DNA from: Rhodospirillaceae bacterium CCH5-H10
Lineage (GTDB): Bacteria; Pseudomonadota; Alphaproteobacteria; Reyranellales; Reyranellaceae
Direction of reading: 5' to 3'
DNA length: 9,181 nucleotides
NCBI GenBank assembly: GCA_001557035.1
Contig: LSKJ01000486.1
Span: forward strand, 1 to 9,181
The position numbers and the translations under genes are program-made. Positions 1 through 6,900 of the stretch are shown here, piece by piece (the stretch's first letter is position 1; each line of letters starts with the position of its first letter). The notes under the pieces are model-generated. The model did not search any database. It had not been told where the DNA came from and saw only the letters and a list, made by a program, of their open reading frames with translations.

Positions 1-1247
1 CCTTCGTCGGCAACAAGGCGGGCGATGCCCAGAAGGCGATCGAGGGCGCGGCGAAGAAGGTCGAGGCCGTCTACAGCTATCCCTATCAGCACCATGTCAC
101 CATGGAGCCGATGAACGCCACGGCGCGCTACACGCCGGAGAAGTGCGAGGTCTGGTGCGGCACCCAGAACGGTGAGGCCGCGCTGGCCGCGGCGTCGGAA
201 GCGGCCGGCCTGCCGGTCGCCAAGTGCGAGGTCTACAAGCTCATGCTGGGCGGCGGCTTCGGCCGGCGCGGCCGCTCGGACTATGTCCGCCAGGCCGTGC
301 TTGCGGCCAAGGAAATGCCCGGCACGCCGATCAAGCTCATCTGGTCGCGCGAAGAGGACATGACGCACTGCCAGTACCATCCGACCACGATGGCGAAGAT
401 GACGGCCGGTCTCGACGCCCAGGGCAACCTGGTCGGCCTGCACATCCGCATCTCGGGTCAGTCGATCCTGGCGTCGTTGCTGCCCCAGAACCTGGTGAAT
501 GGCATGGACCCCATCGCCTTCCAGGGGCTGATGCAGACCGGCGTCGAAGCGGCCTACGGCTACGACATCCCGAACCTGCTATTCGACCATGCGATGCGCA
601 ATCCTCACGTCACGGCCGGCTTCTGGCGCGGCGTGAACGTGAACCAGAACGCCGTCTACATGGAATGCTTCATGGACGAGCTGGCGGAAGCGGCGGGTCA
701 GGACCCGCTCGCCTATCGCCTGAAGTACCTGAAGCCCAAGTGGGCGGCGGTGCTGAAGGCGGCCTGCGACAAGGCCGGCTACGGCAAGCCGCTGGCCGAG
801 GGCCGTTTCCACGGCATCTCGCAGGTCATGGGCTATGGCAGCTACGTCGCCGGTGTCGCCGAGGTGTCGGTGAGCAAGGACGGCCAGCTCAAGATCCACA
901 AGATCACCGCGGCCACCAATCCCGGCCACGTGGTCAATCCGGCACAGATCGACCGTCAGGTCGCGGGCTCGTTCGTCTATGGCCTGTCCGCGGCGTTGTA
1001 CGGCGAGATCACCATCAAGGACGGCGCGGTCGAGCAGACCAACTTCGACAGCTACAACGTGATGCGCATGGACGAGATGCCGGACGTCGAGACGGTCCTC
1101 GTGCCGACCAACGACTTCTGGGGCGGCGTCGGCGAACCGACCATCGCCGTCGCGGCGCCGGCCGTGCTGAACGCGATCGCCAAGGCGACCGGCAAGCGGG
1201 TGCGCAACCTGCCGCTGATGCATCACGAGCTGAAGAAAGGCGCCTGA
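1..1247 (+). CDS. Xanthine dehydrogenase family molybdopterin-binding subunit (IorB/aldehyde oxidoreductase type), 5'-truncated
   Basis: This is the C-terminal part (414 residues visible, in frame from base 3) of a large molybdenum hydroxylase subunit; full-length relatives run to about 700-750 residues, so the 5' end lies outside the window. The motif LGGGFGRR (about 246-269), the stretch RGVNVNQN followed by ECFMDELA (about 629-690), and a terminal GGVGEP (1122-1139) are hallmarks of the isoquinoline 1-oxidoreductase beta / aldehyde oxidoreductase branch. The Glu in GVGEP is the usual catalytic base. Enzymes of this branch hydroxylate N-heterocycles or oxidise aldehydes at a Mo-pterin centre and pass electrons through a [2Fe-2S] subunit and often a cytochrome c. 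The substrate cannot be read from sequence. The stop codon overlaps the fccA start by one base (TGATG), which suggests co-transcription with the sulfur genes. The family call is firm; the role is not. Confidence 0.9.
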   Translation, partial: FVGNKAGDAQKAIEGAAKKVEAVYSYPYQHHVTMEPMNATARYTPEKCEVWCGTQNGEAALAAASEAAGLPVAKCEVYKLMLGGGFGRRGRSDYVRQAVLAAKEMPGTPIKLIWSREEDMTHCQYHPTTMAKMTAGLDAQGNLVGLHIRISGQSILASLLPQNLVNGMDPIAFQGLMQTGVEAAYGYDIPNLLFDHAMRNPHVTAGFWRGVNVNQNAVYMECFMDELAEAAGQDPLAYRLKYLKPKWAAVLKAACDKAGYGKPLAEGRFHGISQVMGYGSYVAGVAEVSVSKDGQLKIHKITAATNPGHVVNPAQIDRQVAGSFVYGLSAALYGEITIKDGAVEQTNFDSYNVMRMDEMPDVETVLVPTNDFWGGVGEPTIAVAAPAVLNAIAKATGKRVRNLPLMHHELKKGA

Positions 1248-1540
1248 TGGTCCGGTCGCTGCTGTCGGGCCTGGCTGGCATTGCGTTGCTGGCAGGCCCG
1301 GCCTCGGCGGCCGATGCCCCGCCGGGCGCAAGTTCCTGCACGGGCTGCCATGCCCCGATGAAAGTGACGGATTCGGTGATCCCGCGCATCGCCGGTCGCA
1401 AGGCCGAGGATATCGTCACCTTCATGCGCGAGTATCGCAGCGGCGCGTGGCCCTCGAGCGTGATGGGGCGCATCGCCAAGGGCTTCGACGACGGGCAGAC
1501 CCAGGCCATCGCGGCCTGGTTCGCCGCGCAGCCGGAATGA
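1247..1540 (+). CDS. fccA: Monoheme cytochrome c subunit of flavocytochrome c sulfide dehydrogenase (FccA-like)
   Basis: A 97-residue periplasmic cytochrome. Residues 1-21 form a Sec signal peptide (hydrophobic core, then PASAAD). One heme site, CTGCH, is at residues 31-35, and Met73 in VMGRIAKGF is the likely sixth ligand; that motif is typical of FccA/class I cytochromes of sulfide dehydrogenase. It would accept electrons from the flavin of FccB and pass them to the respiratory chain. FccA of Allochromatium is a diheme protein; this is the short monoheme form, as in green sulfur bacteria. The start is taken at the ATG overlapping the stop of the preceding gene, with AGAAAGG just upstream. 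Only 10 bases separate it from fccB, which supports the pairing. It could instead, or also, serve the upstream molybdenum enzyme. The frame also lies inside a longer ORF starting at 224, but that upstream part is an out-of-frame shadow of the molybdenum subunit. Confidence 0.85.
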   Translation: MVRSLLSGLAGIALLAGPASAADAPPGASSCTGCHAPMKVTDSVIPRIAGRKAEDIVTFMREYRSGAWPSSVMGRIAKGFDDGQTQAIAAWFAAQPE

Positions 1541-1550
1541 CGGAGCTTGC

Positions 1551-2807
1551 ATGGCGACGCGCCGTCACTTCCTGAAACTCACCGCGGCCGCCGGCCTCGC
1601 GCCCGCGGTCGTGTCGGCGCAGGGCAAGGCCAAAATCGTCGTGATCGGCGGCGGCTTCGGCGGCGCCACGGCGGCGCGCACGCTGAAGGCGTTGCAGCCC
1701 GCGCTCGACGTCACCCTGGTCGAGCCCAACCCCGTCTACACCTCCTGCCCATTCAGCAACGCCGTGCTGGCCAACCTGCGGGAAATCGACCGGCAGCAGT
1801 TCGGCTACGACGGCATCAAGGCTGCGGGCGTCACCGTCGCCCAGACGAGCGCGACCGCGGTCGATGCCGAGGCAAGGAGCGTGACGCTGGCTGACGGCAA
1901 CCGGCTTTCCTACGACCGGCTGGTGATGACGCCGGGCATCGATTTCAACTGGGGCGCCATCGCCGGCTACGACGAGGCTGCCGCGCAGAAGATGCCGCAT
2001 GCGTGGAAGGCGGGCGCGCAGACCGTGCTGCTGCGCCGGCAGCTGCAGGCCATGGACGATGGCGGGCTGGTCGTCATGTCATCGCCGGCCAATCCCTTCC
2101 GCTGCCCGCCCGGCCCCTACGAGCGCGCCAGCCTGATCGCCTACTGGCTCAAGATCTGGAAGCCGAAGTCGAAGCTGCTGCTGCTCGATTCGAAGGATGC
2201 GTTCTCAAAGCAGCGCCTGTTCCAGAACGGCTGGGCCGAGCTCTATCCCGGCATGGTCGAATGGGTGCCGCTCAGCCAGGGCGGCAAGGTGACGTCGGTC
2301 GATCCCGCGACGCTGACGCTCACGACCGAGTTCGCGAGCCACAAGGCCGCGGTCGCCAACGTGATCCCGCCGCAGAAGGCCGGCGCCATTGCGGCGCAAG
2401 CCGGCGTCGCCGACCGCACCGGCTGGTGCCCGGTCGAGCCGGTCGCCTTCGAATCGACCTTGCGGCCCAACATCCACGTTCTGGGCGACGCGGCCATCAT
2501 GGGCGGCATGCCCAAGTCCGCCTTCGCGGCCAATGCCCAGGCCAAGGTCTGTGCCGCCGCCCTCGTGCGGCTGCTGGCCGGCGACAAGCCGCAGGACCCG
2601 ATTCTGATCAACACCTGCTACAGCCTTCTGGCGGCCGACTACGGCATCTCGATCGCCGGCGTCTATCGCCCGGACAAGGGCCAGCTCACCGACATTCCCG
2701 GCGCCGGCGGCACCAGCCCGCTCGTCGCCGTGGGCGGCCTGCGTGGCCAGGAAGCGCTCTATGCGTCGAGCTGGTTCCGCACCATCACCGCCGAGACGTT
2801 CGGTTGA
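1551..2807 (+). CDS. fccB: Flavocytochrome c sulfide dehydrogenase flavoprotein subunit (FccB/SoxF)
   Basis: A 418-residue periplasmic FAD protein that oxidises sulfide to sulfur and reduces its cytochrome partner. A Tat-like signal (RRHFLKL, residues 4-10) precedes the mature part, which starts near residue 24. The FAD-binding motif VIGGGFGG is at 31-38 and the second FAD motif LGDAA at 311-315. Cys66 in YTSCPFSN matches the cysteine that binds FAD covalently in the Allochromatium enzyme (Cys42 of the mature protein). Cys185 (NPFRCPPGPYER) and Cys356 (NTCYSLL) match the redox-active disulfide pair. All three key cysteines are therefore present, which argues for a working sulfide dehydrogenase rather than a distant paralogue. 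Length is normal for the family. GGAG precedes the ATG by five bases. It follows fccA after 10 bases and soxX starts 4 bases after its stop. Confidence 0.93.
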   Translation: MATRRHFLKLTAAAGLAPAVVSAQGKAKIVVIGGGFGGATAARTLKALQPALDVTLVEPNPVYTSCPFSNAVLANLREIDRQQFGYDGIKAAGVTVAQTSATAVDAEARSVTLADGNRLSYDRLVMTPGIDFNWGAIAGYDEAAAQKMPHAWKAGAQTVLLRRQLQAMDDGGLVVMSSPANPFRCPPGPYERASLIAYWLKIWKPKSKLLLLDSKDAFSKQRLFQNGWAELYPGMVEWVPLSQGGKVTSVDPATLTLTTEFASHKAAVANVIPPQKAGAIAAQAGVADRTGWCPVEPVAFESTLRPNIHVLGDAAIMGGMPKSAFAANAQAKVCAAALVRLLAGDKPQDPILINTCYSLLAADYGISIAGVYRPDKGQLTDIPGAGGTSPLVAVGGLRGQEALYASSWFRTITAETFG

Positions 2808-2811
2808 CGCC

Positions 2812-3246
2812 ATGCGGATCCTGCTCGTCCTCGCGTTCATGCTCGCCGCCCACGCCGTTGCCGCCCAGCCGGTCACACCGCAGATCGTGGACGATGCCAT
2901 CCCGGCCTCGCTCACCGGCAAGCCGGGCGACGCCGTGCGAGGACGCGCCATCGTCGCCAATCGCAGCATCGGTCTCTGTCTGCTCTGCCATTCCGGACCG
3001 ATCGCCGAGGAGCGCTTCCAGGGCGACATCGCGCCGAGCCTCGCCGGTGCAGGCTCGCGCTGGTCGGAGGGGCAGTTGCGCTTGCGAATCGTCGACGGTT
3101 CACGTCTCAATGCCGACACGATCATGCCGGCCTATTACCGGACCGGCGGCCTGCAGCGGGTCGCGCGGAACTTCGAAGGCAAGACCATCCTGTCGGCCGC
3201 ACAGGTCGAGGATGTCGTGGCCTATCTCGTTACGTTGAAGGATTGA
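2812..3246 (+). CDS. soxX: Sulfur oxidation cytochrome SoxX
   Basis: A 144-residue monoheme cytochrome c, partner of SoxA in the SoxAX complex that couples thiosulfate oxidatively to the SoxY cysteine. Residues 1-18 form a Sec signal ending AAHAVAAQ. The heme site CLLCH is at 56-60 and Met105 (TIMPAYY) is the expected axial ligand. The pattern of GKPGD(A)xRGR before the heme, then a Met in IMPAYY and a C-terminal VEDVVAYLVTLK helix, is typical of SoxX. The start is placed at the ATG at 2812, four bases after the fccB stop, because it directly precedes a good signal peptide. A start at 2743 would add 23 basic residues that overlap fccB and would spoil the signal. soxY begins right after the stop. 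Confidence 0.93.
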   Translation: MRILLVLAFMLAAHAVAAQPVTPQIVDDAIPASLTGKPGDAVRGRAIVANRSIGLCLLCHSGPIAEERFQGDIAPSLAGAGSRWSEGQLRLRIVDGSRLNADTIMPAYYRTGGLQRVARNFEGKTILSAAQVEDVVAYLVTLKD

Positions 3247-3693
3247 ATGGATCGACGTCGCTTCCTGGCCGGCACAGCCGCCGCCGTTATCGTCCTGCCG
3301 CTGGCGCCTGCGTCGGCGACACAGGAAGCCATGGCCGAGGCGATCCGGAAAGTGGTCGGCACGGCCACGCCGACCGAAGGCCGCGTGAAGCTCGACGTGC
3401 CGCCGCTGGTCGAGAACGGCAACACCGTGCCGCTCACCGTGACGGTCGAGAGCCCGATGACCGCGTCCGACTACGTGAAGGCGATCCACGTCTTCAACGA
3501 GAAGAACCCGCAGCCGAACGTCCTGTCCGCAAGGCTCGGTCCGCACAACGGCAAAGCCATCGTCGGCACACGCATCAAGCTGGGCGACAGCCAGCGCATC
3601 GTCGCCATCGCCGAGACCAGCGACGGCAAATTCTGGATCGGCGGGGCCGACGTGATCGTGACCCTGGCCGCCTGCCTCGAGGAGTCGACCTGA
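3247..3693 (+). CDS. soxY: Thiosulfate oxidation carrier protein SoxY, atypical C-terminus
   Basis: A 148-residue sulfur carrier of the Sox system, acting in the periplasm as a SoxYZ heterodimer. The N-terminus has a Tat signal (DRRRFLAG, residues 2-9, then a hydrophobic stretch to about 24), as expected because SoxYZ is exported folded by the Tat route. The Ig-like SoxY domain follows, with VPLTVTVESPM and VKAIHVFNEKNPQP. The only cysteine is Cys143, six residues from the end, in TLAACLEEST. In well-studied SoxY proteins the swinging arm ends in GGCGG; here the glycines are replaced and the tail is slightly longer. The cysteine is still near the terminus, so a carrier role is likely. GAAGGA precedes the start by four bases, the start directly follows the soxX stop, and the stop overlaps soxZ by one base. 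Confidence 0.92.
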   Translation: MDRRRFLAGTAAAVIVLPLAPASATQEAMAEAIRKVVGTATPTEGRVKLDVPPLVENGNTVPLTVTVESPMTASDYVKAIHVFNEKNPQPNVLSARLGPHNGKAIVGTRIKLGDSQRIVAIAETSDGKFWIGGADVIVTLAACLEEST

Positions 3694-4013
3694 TGTCGAA
3701 CATCCTCGTGAATGCCCCGAAGACGGCGAAGCGCGGCGAGGTCGTCGAGATCAAGGCGCTGATCATGCACCCGATGGAAACCGGCTTCCGGCCCGGTCCC
3801 AACGGTCGCATCATTCCGCGCAACATCATCGAGCGCTTCACCGCGACCTGGAACGGCGCCGAGATCTTCGTGATGGAGATGTCGCCCGCGATCGCGGCCA
3901 ACCCGTTCGTCTCCTTCTTCGCTCGGGCAGACGAGAGCGGCACCGTGGTCCTGCGCTGGACCGGCGACGAGGGCTTCGCCGTCGAGGAGCGGGTCGCCAT
4001 CGCCGTCGAATGA
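3693..4013 (+). CDS. soxZ: Thiosulfate oxidation carrier complex protein SoxZ
   Basis: A 106-residue protein with no signal peptide, the partner of SoxY; the heterodimer is exported using the Tat signal of SoxY. The family is recognised from KRGEVVEIKALIMHPMETGF near residues 13-32, followed by RNIIERFTATWNGAEIF and a C-terminal VLRWTGDEG strand segment. The length is normal for the family. GAGGAG lies eight bases before the ATG, inside the end of soxY, so translation is probably coupled through the one-base TGATG overlap. The stop overlaps the soxA start (ATGA). Tight coupling with soxY fits equal production of the two subunits. Confidence 0.95.
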   Translation: MSNILVNAPKTAKRGEVVEIKALIMHPMETGFRPGPNGRIIPRNIIERFTATWNGAEIFVMEMSPAIAANPFVSFFARADESGTVVLRWTGDEGFAVEERVAIAVE

Positions 4014-4786
4014 GCGCACGGCTGCTCTGCCTCGGCCTGGTGCTGGTCTTCGCCGCGTCCTACGCTATGGCGCAGGTCGGTGGCGAGAAGCGGCGCTCCG
4101 GTTACCAGGACATGGGCGAGGCCCTGCAGAAGATGCAGGACGACGACACCGCCAATCCCGGCATGCTCTTCGTCCAGCTGGGCGGCCAGCTCTGGGCCAA
4201 GCCGGTGGGTGCCGAGAACAAGTCCTGCGCCGACTGTCACGGCGCCGCGGCCAACAGCATGAAGGGCGTCGCCACGCGCTATCCCGCGATCCCGCAGGGC
4301 GCCGACCGGCCCGTCGACCTCGAGGGCCGCATCAACCTCTGCCGCACCGAGAACCAGAAGGCCGACCGGCTGCCGCCCGAGAATCGCGACCTGCTGGCGC
4401 TCGAAGCCTATGTGGCCCACCAGTCGCGCGGCATGCCGATCGCGCCGCCCTATGGTCCGGTCCTCGATGCGTTCCGTGCCCAGGGTGAGGGGATCTACCG
4501 CCGTCGCCAGGGCCAGCTCAATCTCTCCTGCGCGATCTGCCATGACGACAATGCCGGCAAGAAGCTGGCCGGCATCGCCATCCCCGAGGCGCATCCCACC
4601 GGCTATCCGATCTATCGCCTTGAATGGCAGGCGCTGGGTTCGCTGAAGCGGCGGCTGCGCAATTGCCTGGTCGGCATCCGCGCCGATGCCTGGCCGCTCG
4701 ACGCACCCGAGTACGTCGCGCTGGAACTCTATCTCATGGAACGCGCGAAGGGCCTGCCGCTCGAGACGCCGGCGGTGCGGCCGTAG
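4010..4786 (+). CDS. soxA: Sulfur oxidation diheme cytochrome SoxA
   Basis: A 258-residue periplasmic cytochrome that forms SoxAX with SoxX and joins thiosulfate to the SoxY cysteine, releasing two electrons. Residues 1-21 form a Sec signal ending SYAMAQ. There are two heme sites, CADCH (73-77) and CAICH (174-178). Cys111 in RINLCRTE is the expected axial ligand of the first heme. Cys219 in LRNCLVGIRA is the expected ligand of the second, active-site heme, found as a persulfide in characterised SoxA. This is the diheme type, not the type that has lost the first heme. The start overlaps soxZ by four bases (ATGA). It is the last gene of the string: soxB, which follows soxA in Paracoccus-type clusters, is absent here. 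Confidence 0.95.
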   Translation: MSARLLCLGLVLVFAASYAMAQVGGEKRRSGYQDMGEALQKMQDDDTANPGMLFVQLGGQLWAKPVGAENKSCADCHGAAANSMKGVATRYPAIPQGADRPVDLEGRINLCRTENQKADRLPPENRDLLALEAYVAHQSRGMPIAPPYGPVLDAFRAQGEGIYRRRQGQLNLSCAICHDDNAGKKLAGIAIPEAHPTGYPIYRLEWQALGSLKRRLRNCLVGIRADAWPLDAPEYVALELYLMERAKGLPLETPAVRP

Positions 4787-4823
4787 ACGTTGGTCGTACC
4801 GGCGAGGTGAATTTTCTCCCGGC

Positions 4824-4857
4824 GGCGACCCCGGCAGCTATTCCTGCCGCCGTCGCC
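4824..4857. repeat. Two-part inverted repeat downstream of soxA
   Basis: Outer arms GGCGAC (4824-4829) and GTCGCC (4852-4857) pair perfectly. After a symmetric two-by-two mismatch, inner arms CGGCAG (4832-4837) and CTGCCG (4844-4849) pair around the loop CTATTC. It lies 37 bases after the soxA stop, in the 130-base gap before the next ORF. There is no T-run on either side that would make it a classic intrinsic terminator; it may stabilise the 3' end of the sox transcript or act as a weak terminator. Confidence 0.5.
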
Positions 4858-4916
4858 CGGTGATTCGACCGACCGTTTCATTGCTGGTGTCACGAGCCCG
4901 CCCGTAAAGTCGGGGG

Positions 4917-5189
4917 ATGCTCAGCCTTGCCAGCACCCTAGTCACCCGGGCGGCGCGCCTGTTCCAGGCCGCCTACGAGGAGCCCGCGCTCTGGACGATC
5001 TCCGCGGAAGGGCGCGTCGTGGGGTCACTGGTGTGCGAGGCGGGTGCCTGGCGGATCTCCTGGTTCGATGGCGCCGATCCTCGGCTCATCAGTTATGGCG
5101 GCCGTGTCGATGGCGACGTCGATGCCCTCGCGATCGTCCTCGGTGAGCGCCTGGGCGGCCCGGTTCGCCTGGAGTCGCTTCCGGTCTAG
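4917..5189 (+). CDS. Hypothetical protein, 90 residues
   Basis: I do not recognise this protein. It has an alpha-helical start (residues 1-20, amphipathic, LASTLVTRAARLFQAAY), then a segment rich in Trp, Gly and acidic residues (WTISAEGRVVGSL, WRISWFDG) that looks like short beta strands, and a final helix (DALAIVLGERL). It has one cysteine (residue 40), no signal peptide, and no membrane segment. The ATG is fixed by an in-frame TAA 12 bases upstream; a GGGGG run abuts the ATG but a well-placed ribosome site is not evident. It ends 33 bases before the Lrp-type regulator, on the same strand, and could share its transcript. Base use is like its neighbours. It may be a small cytosolic protein; a non-coding ORF cannot be ruled out. 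Confidence 0.55.
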   Translation: MLSLASTLVTRAARLFQAAYEEPALWTISAEGRVVGSLVCEAGAWRISWFDGADPRLISYGGRVDGDVDALAIVLGERLGGPVRLESLPV

Positions 5190-5222
5190 ACTGACGGACC
5201 GCCGCTTACGGATATTGAAATC

Positions 5223-5702
5223 ATGGATGCCATCGACAAGAAGATCGTGGCGCTCCTCCAGGAGGATGCGAGCCTGTCGCTTGCGCAGATCGCGCATCGG
5301 GTCGGCCTGTCGCAAAGCCCCTGCTGGAAGCGCATCCAGCGGCTGGAGAAGTCCGGCGTCATCCTGAAGCGGGTGGCGCTGATCTCGCCCGAGTCGATCG
5401 GCATGGGGCTGACCGTGTTCGTGTCGATCGAGACCGGCGACCATTCCTCGGCCTGGCTCTCCAAGTTCGCCAGCACCGTCACCGCCATGCCCGAGGTGAT
5501 GGAGTTCCATCGCATGGCCGGCGACATCGACTACATGCTGCGCGTCTCGGTGACCGACATGCAGGCCTACGACCAGTTCTACAAGAAGCTGATCGACACG
5601 ATGCCGCTCAAGAACGTCACCTCGCGCTTCTCGATGGAGCGCGTGAAGTCGACCACGGCCTATCCGATCGCCTCGGACCTCAAGCCCGTCCGTAAGCGGT
5701 AG
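5223..5702 (+). CDS. Lrp/AsnC family transcriptional regulator
   Basis: A 159-residue DNA-binding regulator. Residues 1-60 form the AsnC-type winged helix-turn-helix: DAIDKKIVALLQEDASLSL, then AQIAHRVGLSQSPCWKRIQRLEKSGVI, with the recognition helix around residues 29-40. Residues about 65-145 form the RAM (ligand-binding, oligomerising) domain, with MPEVMEFHRMAGDIDYMLRV, the usual conserved segment. Members often sense amino acids and control a neighbouring gene, but the effector and target cannot be read here. The nearest candidates are itself, the 90-residue ORF upstream and the sox string on the same strand. The start is at the first ATG; the ribosome site is weak. The last 23 bases overlap the 3' end of the convergent bufD gene. 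Confidence 0.93.
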   Translation: MDAIDKKIVALLQEDASLSLAQIAHRVGLSQSPCWKRIQRLEKSGVILKRVALISPESIGMGLTVFVSIETGDHSSAWLSKFASTVTAMPEVMEFHRMAGDIDYMLRVSVTDMQAYDQFYKKLIDTMPLKNVTSRFSMERVKSTTAYPIASDLKPVRKR

Positions 5703-6129
5703 GCCGGGACGGCCGGAAGAGCAGGCGGTCGAGCGCGAGGCTGCCCGGGCCGAACTTGGCGAGATAGAGCAGCGCGACCGCCCAGACGCCGTGCGTGTCG
5801 AAGGCGTTGGGATAGACGAAGATCTCGATCACCAGCGTCATGCCGAGCAGGGCGAGCGCGGCCGGACGCGTGAAGAGACCGAGGAAGAGCAGGATCGGCA
5901 GGCTGAGTTCTGCGCCTGTTGCCATCCAGGAGGCGAGTTCCGGCGGCAGGAGCGGCAGCCGGTACTCCTCACGAAACAGCGCCAGCGTCGTTCCGCTGGC
6001 CCAGCCCTCCAGCTTGAGCAGTCCCGAGCGCAGGAAGATCGTGCCGACCGAGAGGCGCGCGAGCAGCGCCAGCAGTTCATGCGGAATGTGCGCGAGAAGC
6101 GCGTCGAGGCGGAGCAGCAGGGCAGTCAT
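5680..6129 (-). CDS. bufD: DoxX-like membrane protein of the bufferin operon (BufD type)
   Basis: A 149-residue integral membrane protein of the DoxX family with about four membrane helices (around residues 17-36, 66-88, 90-108 and 115-132). RLSVGTIFLRSGLLKLEGW near the first helix and ELSLPILLFLGLFTRPAALAL in the middle are typical DoxX segments. DoxX-like proteins accompany DUF2282/DUF692/DUF2063 genes in the known operon type. Their exact job is unsettled; a role in the membrane linked to thiol or quinone redox chemistry has been suggested for the wider family. The start overlaps the bufC stop by four bases (ATGA), with AAGGA eight bases upstream. It is the last gene of the operon; its stop lies inside the end of the convergent Lrp-type regulator. 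Confidence 0.85.
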   Translation of the reverse strand: MTALLLRLDALLAHIPHELLALLARLSVGTIFLRSGLLKLEGWASGTTLALFREEYRLPLLPPELASWMATGAELSLPILLFLGLFTRPAALALLGMTLVIEIFVYPNAFDTHGVWAVALLYLAKFGPGSLALDRLLFRPSRPTAYGRA

Positions 6130-6899
6130 GCGGGCAGTCCTTCGAGAATGCGGGAGATCGCACCCGCGCCGAAGAGCGAGGCAAGCGTGGTGGGAAGGTC
6201 AAAGGCGTGGGGCGCGTTCATCATGGCGTCGCCCAGCGTGGCGCCCTCGTCGAGAGCGGCGAGCAGCAGGTCTGCGCCAGGCGGCAAGAGGCTCACGAGG
6301 ACCTCGTGGTCCGGCCGCGTGACGAGGGCCGTTTCACCGGGGCGGTCCGGGCCGATCCGCCGGACTTCCGCGTCGAACGTATTGGTCGTCCAGATCGACA
6401 CGATGGGCCAGGGCGAGACGATGACGGTGGCGGCGGGATGCAGGACGAGCCTCGCGGCCCCGAGGTCGCCGGCGGCAAGGGCGGCCAGCCGGTCGATCGC
6501 GACAGAGGCGGCATCGGCTGCGTGGAAGGCCCGCTGGCGCGCCCATTCGAGCCGGGCGACGTCCGGCAGATAGGGCAGATCGGCGGCCGGCTCGAAGGTT
6601 TCGAGAAAGACGGCGAAGTCGCCGCCATACTCGGCGAGGACGGGCGATCGCGGCGGATGCCGCTCGATGAAGACGAGGGCGGTGGCTTCGAAGAATTCCT
6701 CGCCGACAAGGCGATGAACGACGGGGAACTTCGCCGTCAGTGTCGCGACGAGGCTTGCCTTGACGTTGTTGCGATAGACGCCGAAGCGCCGCTCGCGCGA
6801 ACGGCCGGTGGTGAACTCGGCCACGGCGGCAGGCACCTGCAAGCGGGCCTGCAGCAGGGCACCGGTGAAGTCGTGCTGGATATCGGCGAGCGGGCGCAT
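6126..6899 (-). CDS. bufC: DUF2063 protein, partner of the MNIO enzyme (BufC type)
   Basis: A 257-residue cytosolic protein of the DUF2063 family. The N-terminal domain carries the family signature RFGVYRNNV (38-46) followed by FPVVHRLVGEEFF (58-70). The C-terminal half (from about residue 150) includes SPWPIVSIW. In bufferin-type systems this protein forms a complex with the DUF692 enzyme and is thought to recognise the precursor peptide. The start is set at the ATG one base after the bufB stop (TGA-C-ATG); an in-frame GTG at 6911 would add four residues and overlap bufB by 11 bases, and is possible. The four-base overlap with bufD indicates translational coupling. Confidence 0.88.
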   Translation of the reverse strand: MRPLADIQHDFTGALLQARLQVPAAVAEFTTGRSRERRFGVYRNNVKASLVATLTAKFPVVHRLVGEEFFEATALVFIERHPPRSPVLAEYGGDFAVFLETFEPAADLPYLPDVARLEWARQRAFHAADAASVAIDRLAALAAGDLGAARLVLHPAATVIVSPWPIVSIWTTNTFDAEVRRIGPDRPGETALVTRPDHEVLVSLLPPGADLLLAALDEGATLGDAMMNAPHAFDLPTTLASLFGAGAISRILEGLPA

Positions 6900-6900
6900 G

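Noticed and set aside
2205..3125. Long minus-strand open frame opposite fccB and soxX (306 codons).
   Set aside because: It lies opposite two well-recognised genes; its translation is Arg/Gly/Ala-rich with no family signature, as expected from GC-rich antisense frames.
5183..5205. CGGTC/GACCG repeat and TCTAGA palindrome just before the Lrp-type gene, considered as an operator.
   Set aside because: The arms are only five bases, partly inside the stop of the preceding ORF, and Lrp-type sites are too degenerate to support a call from one copy.
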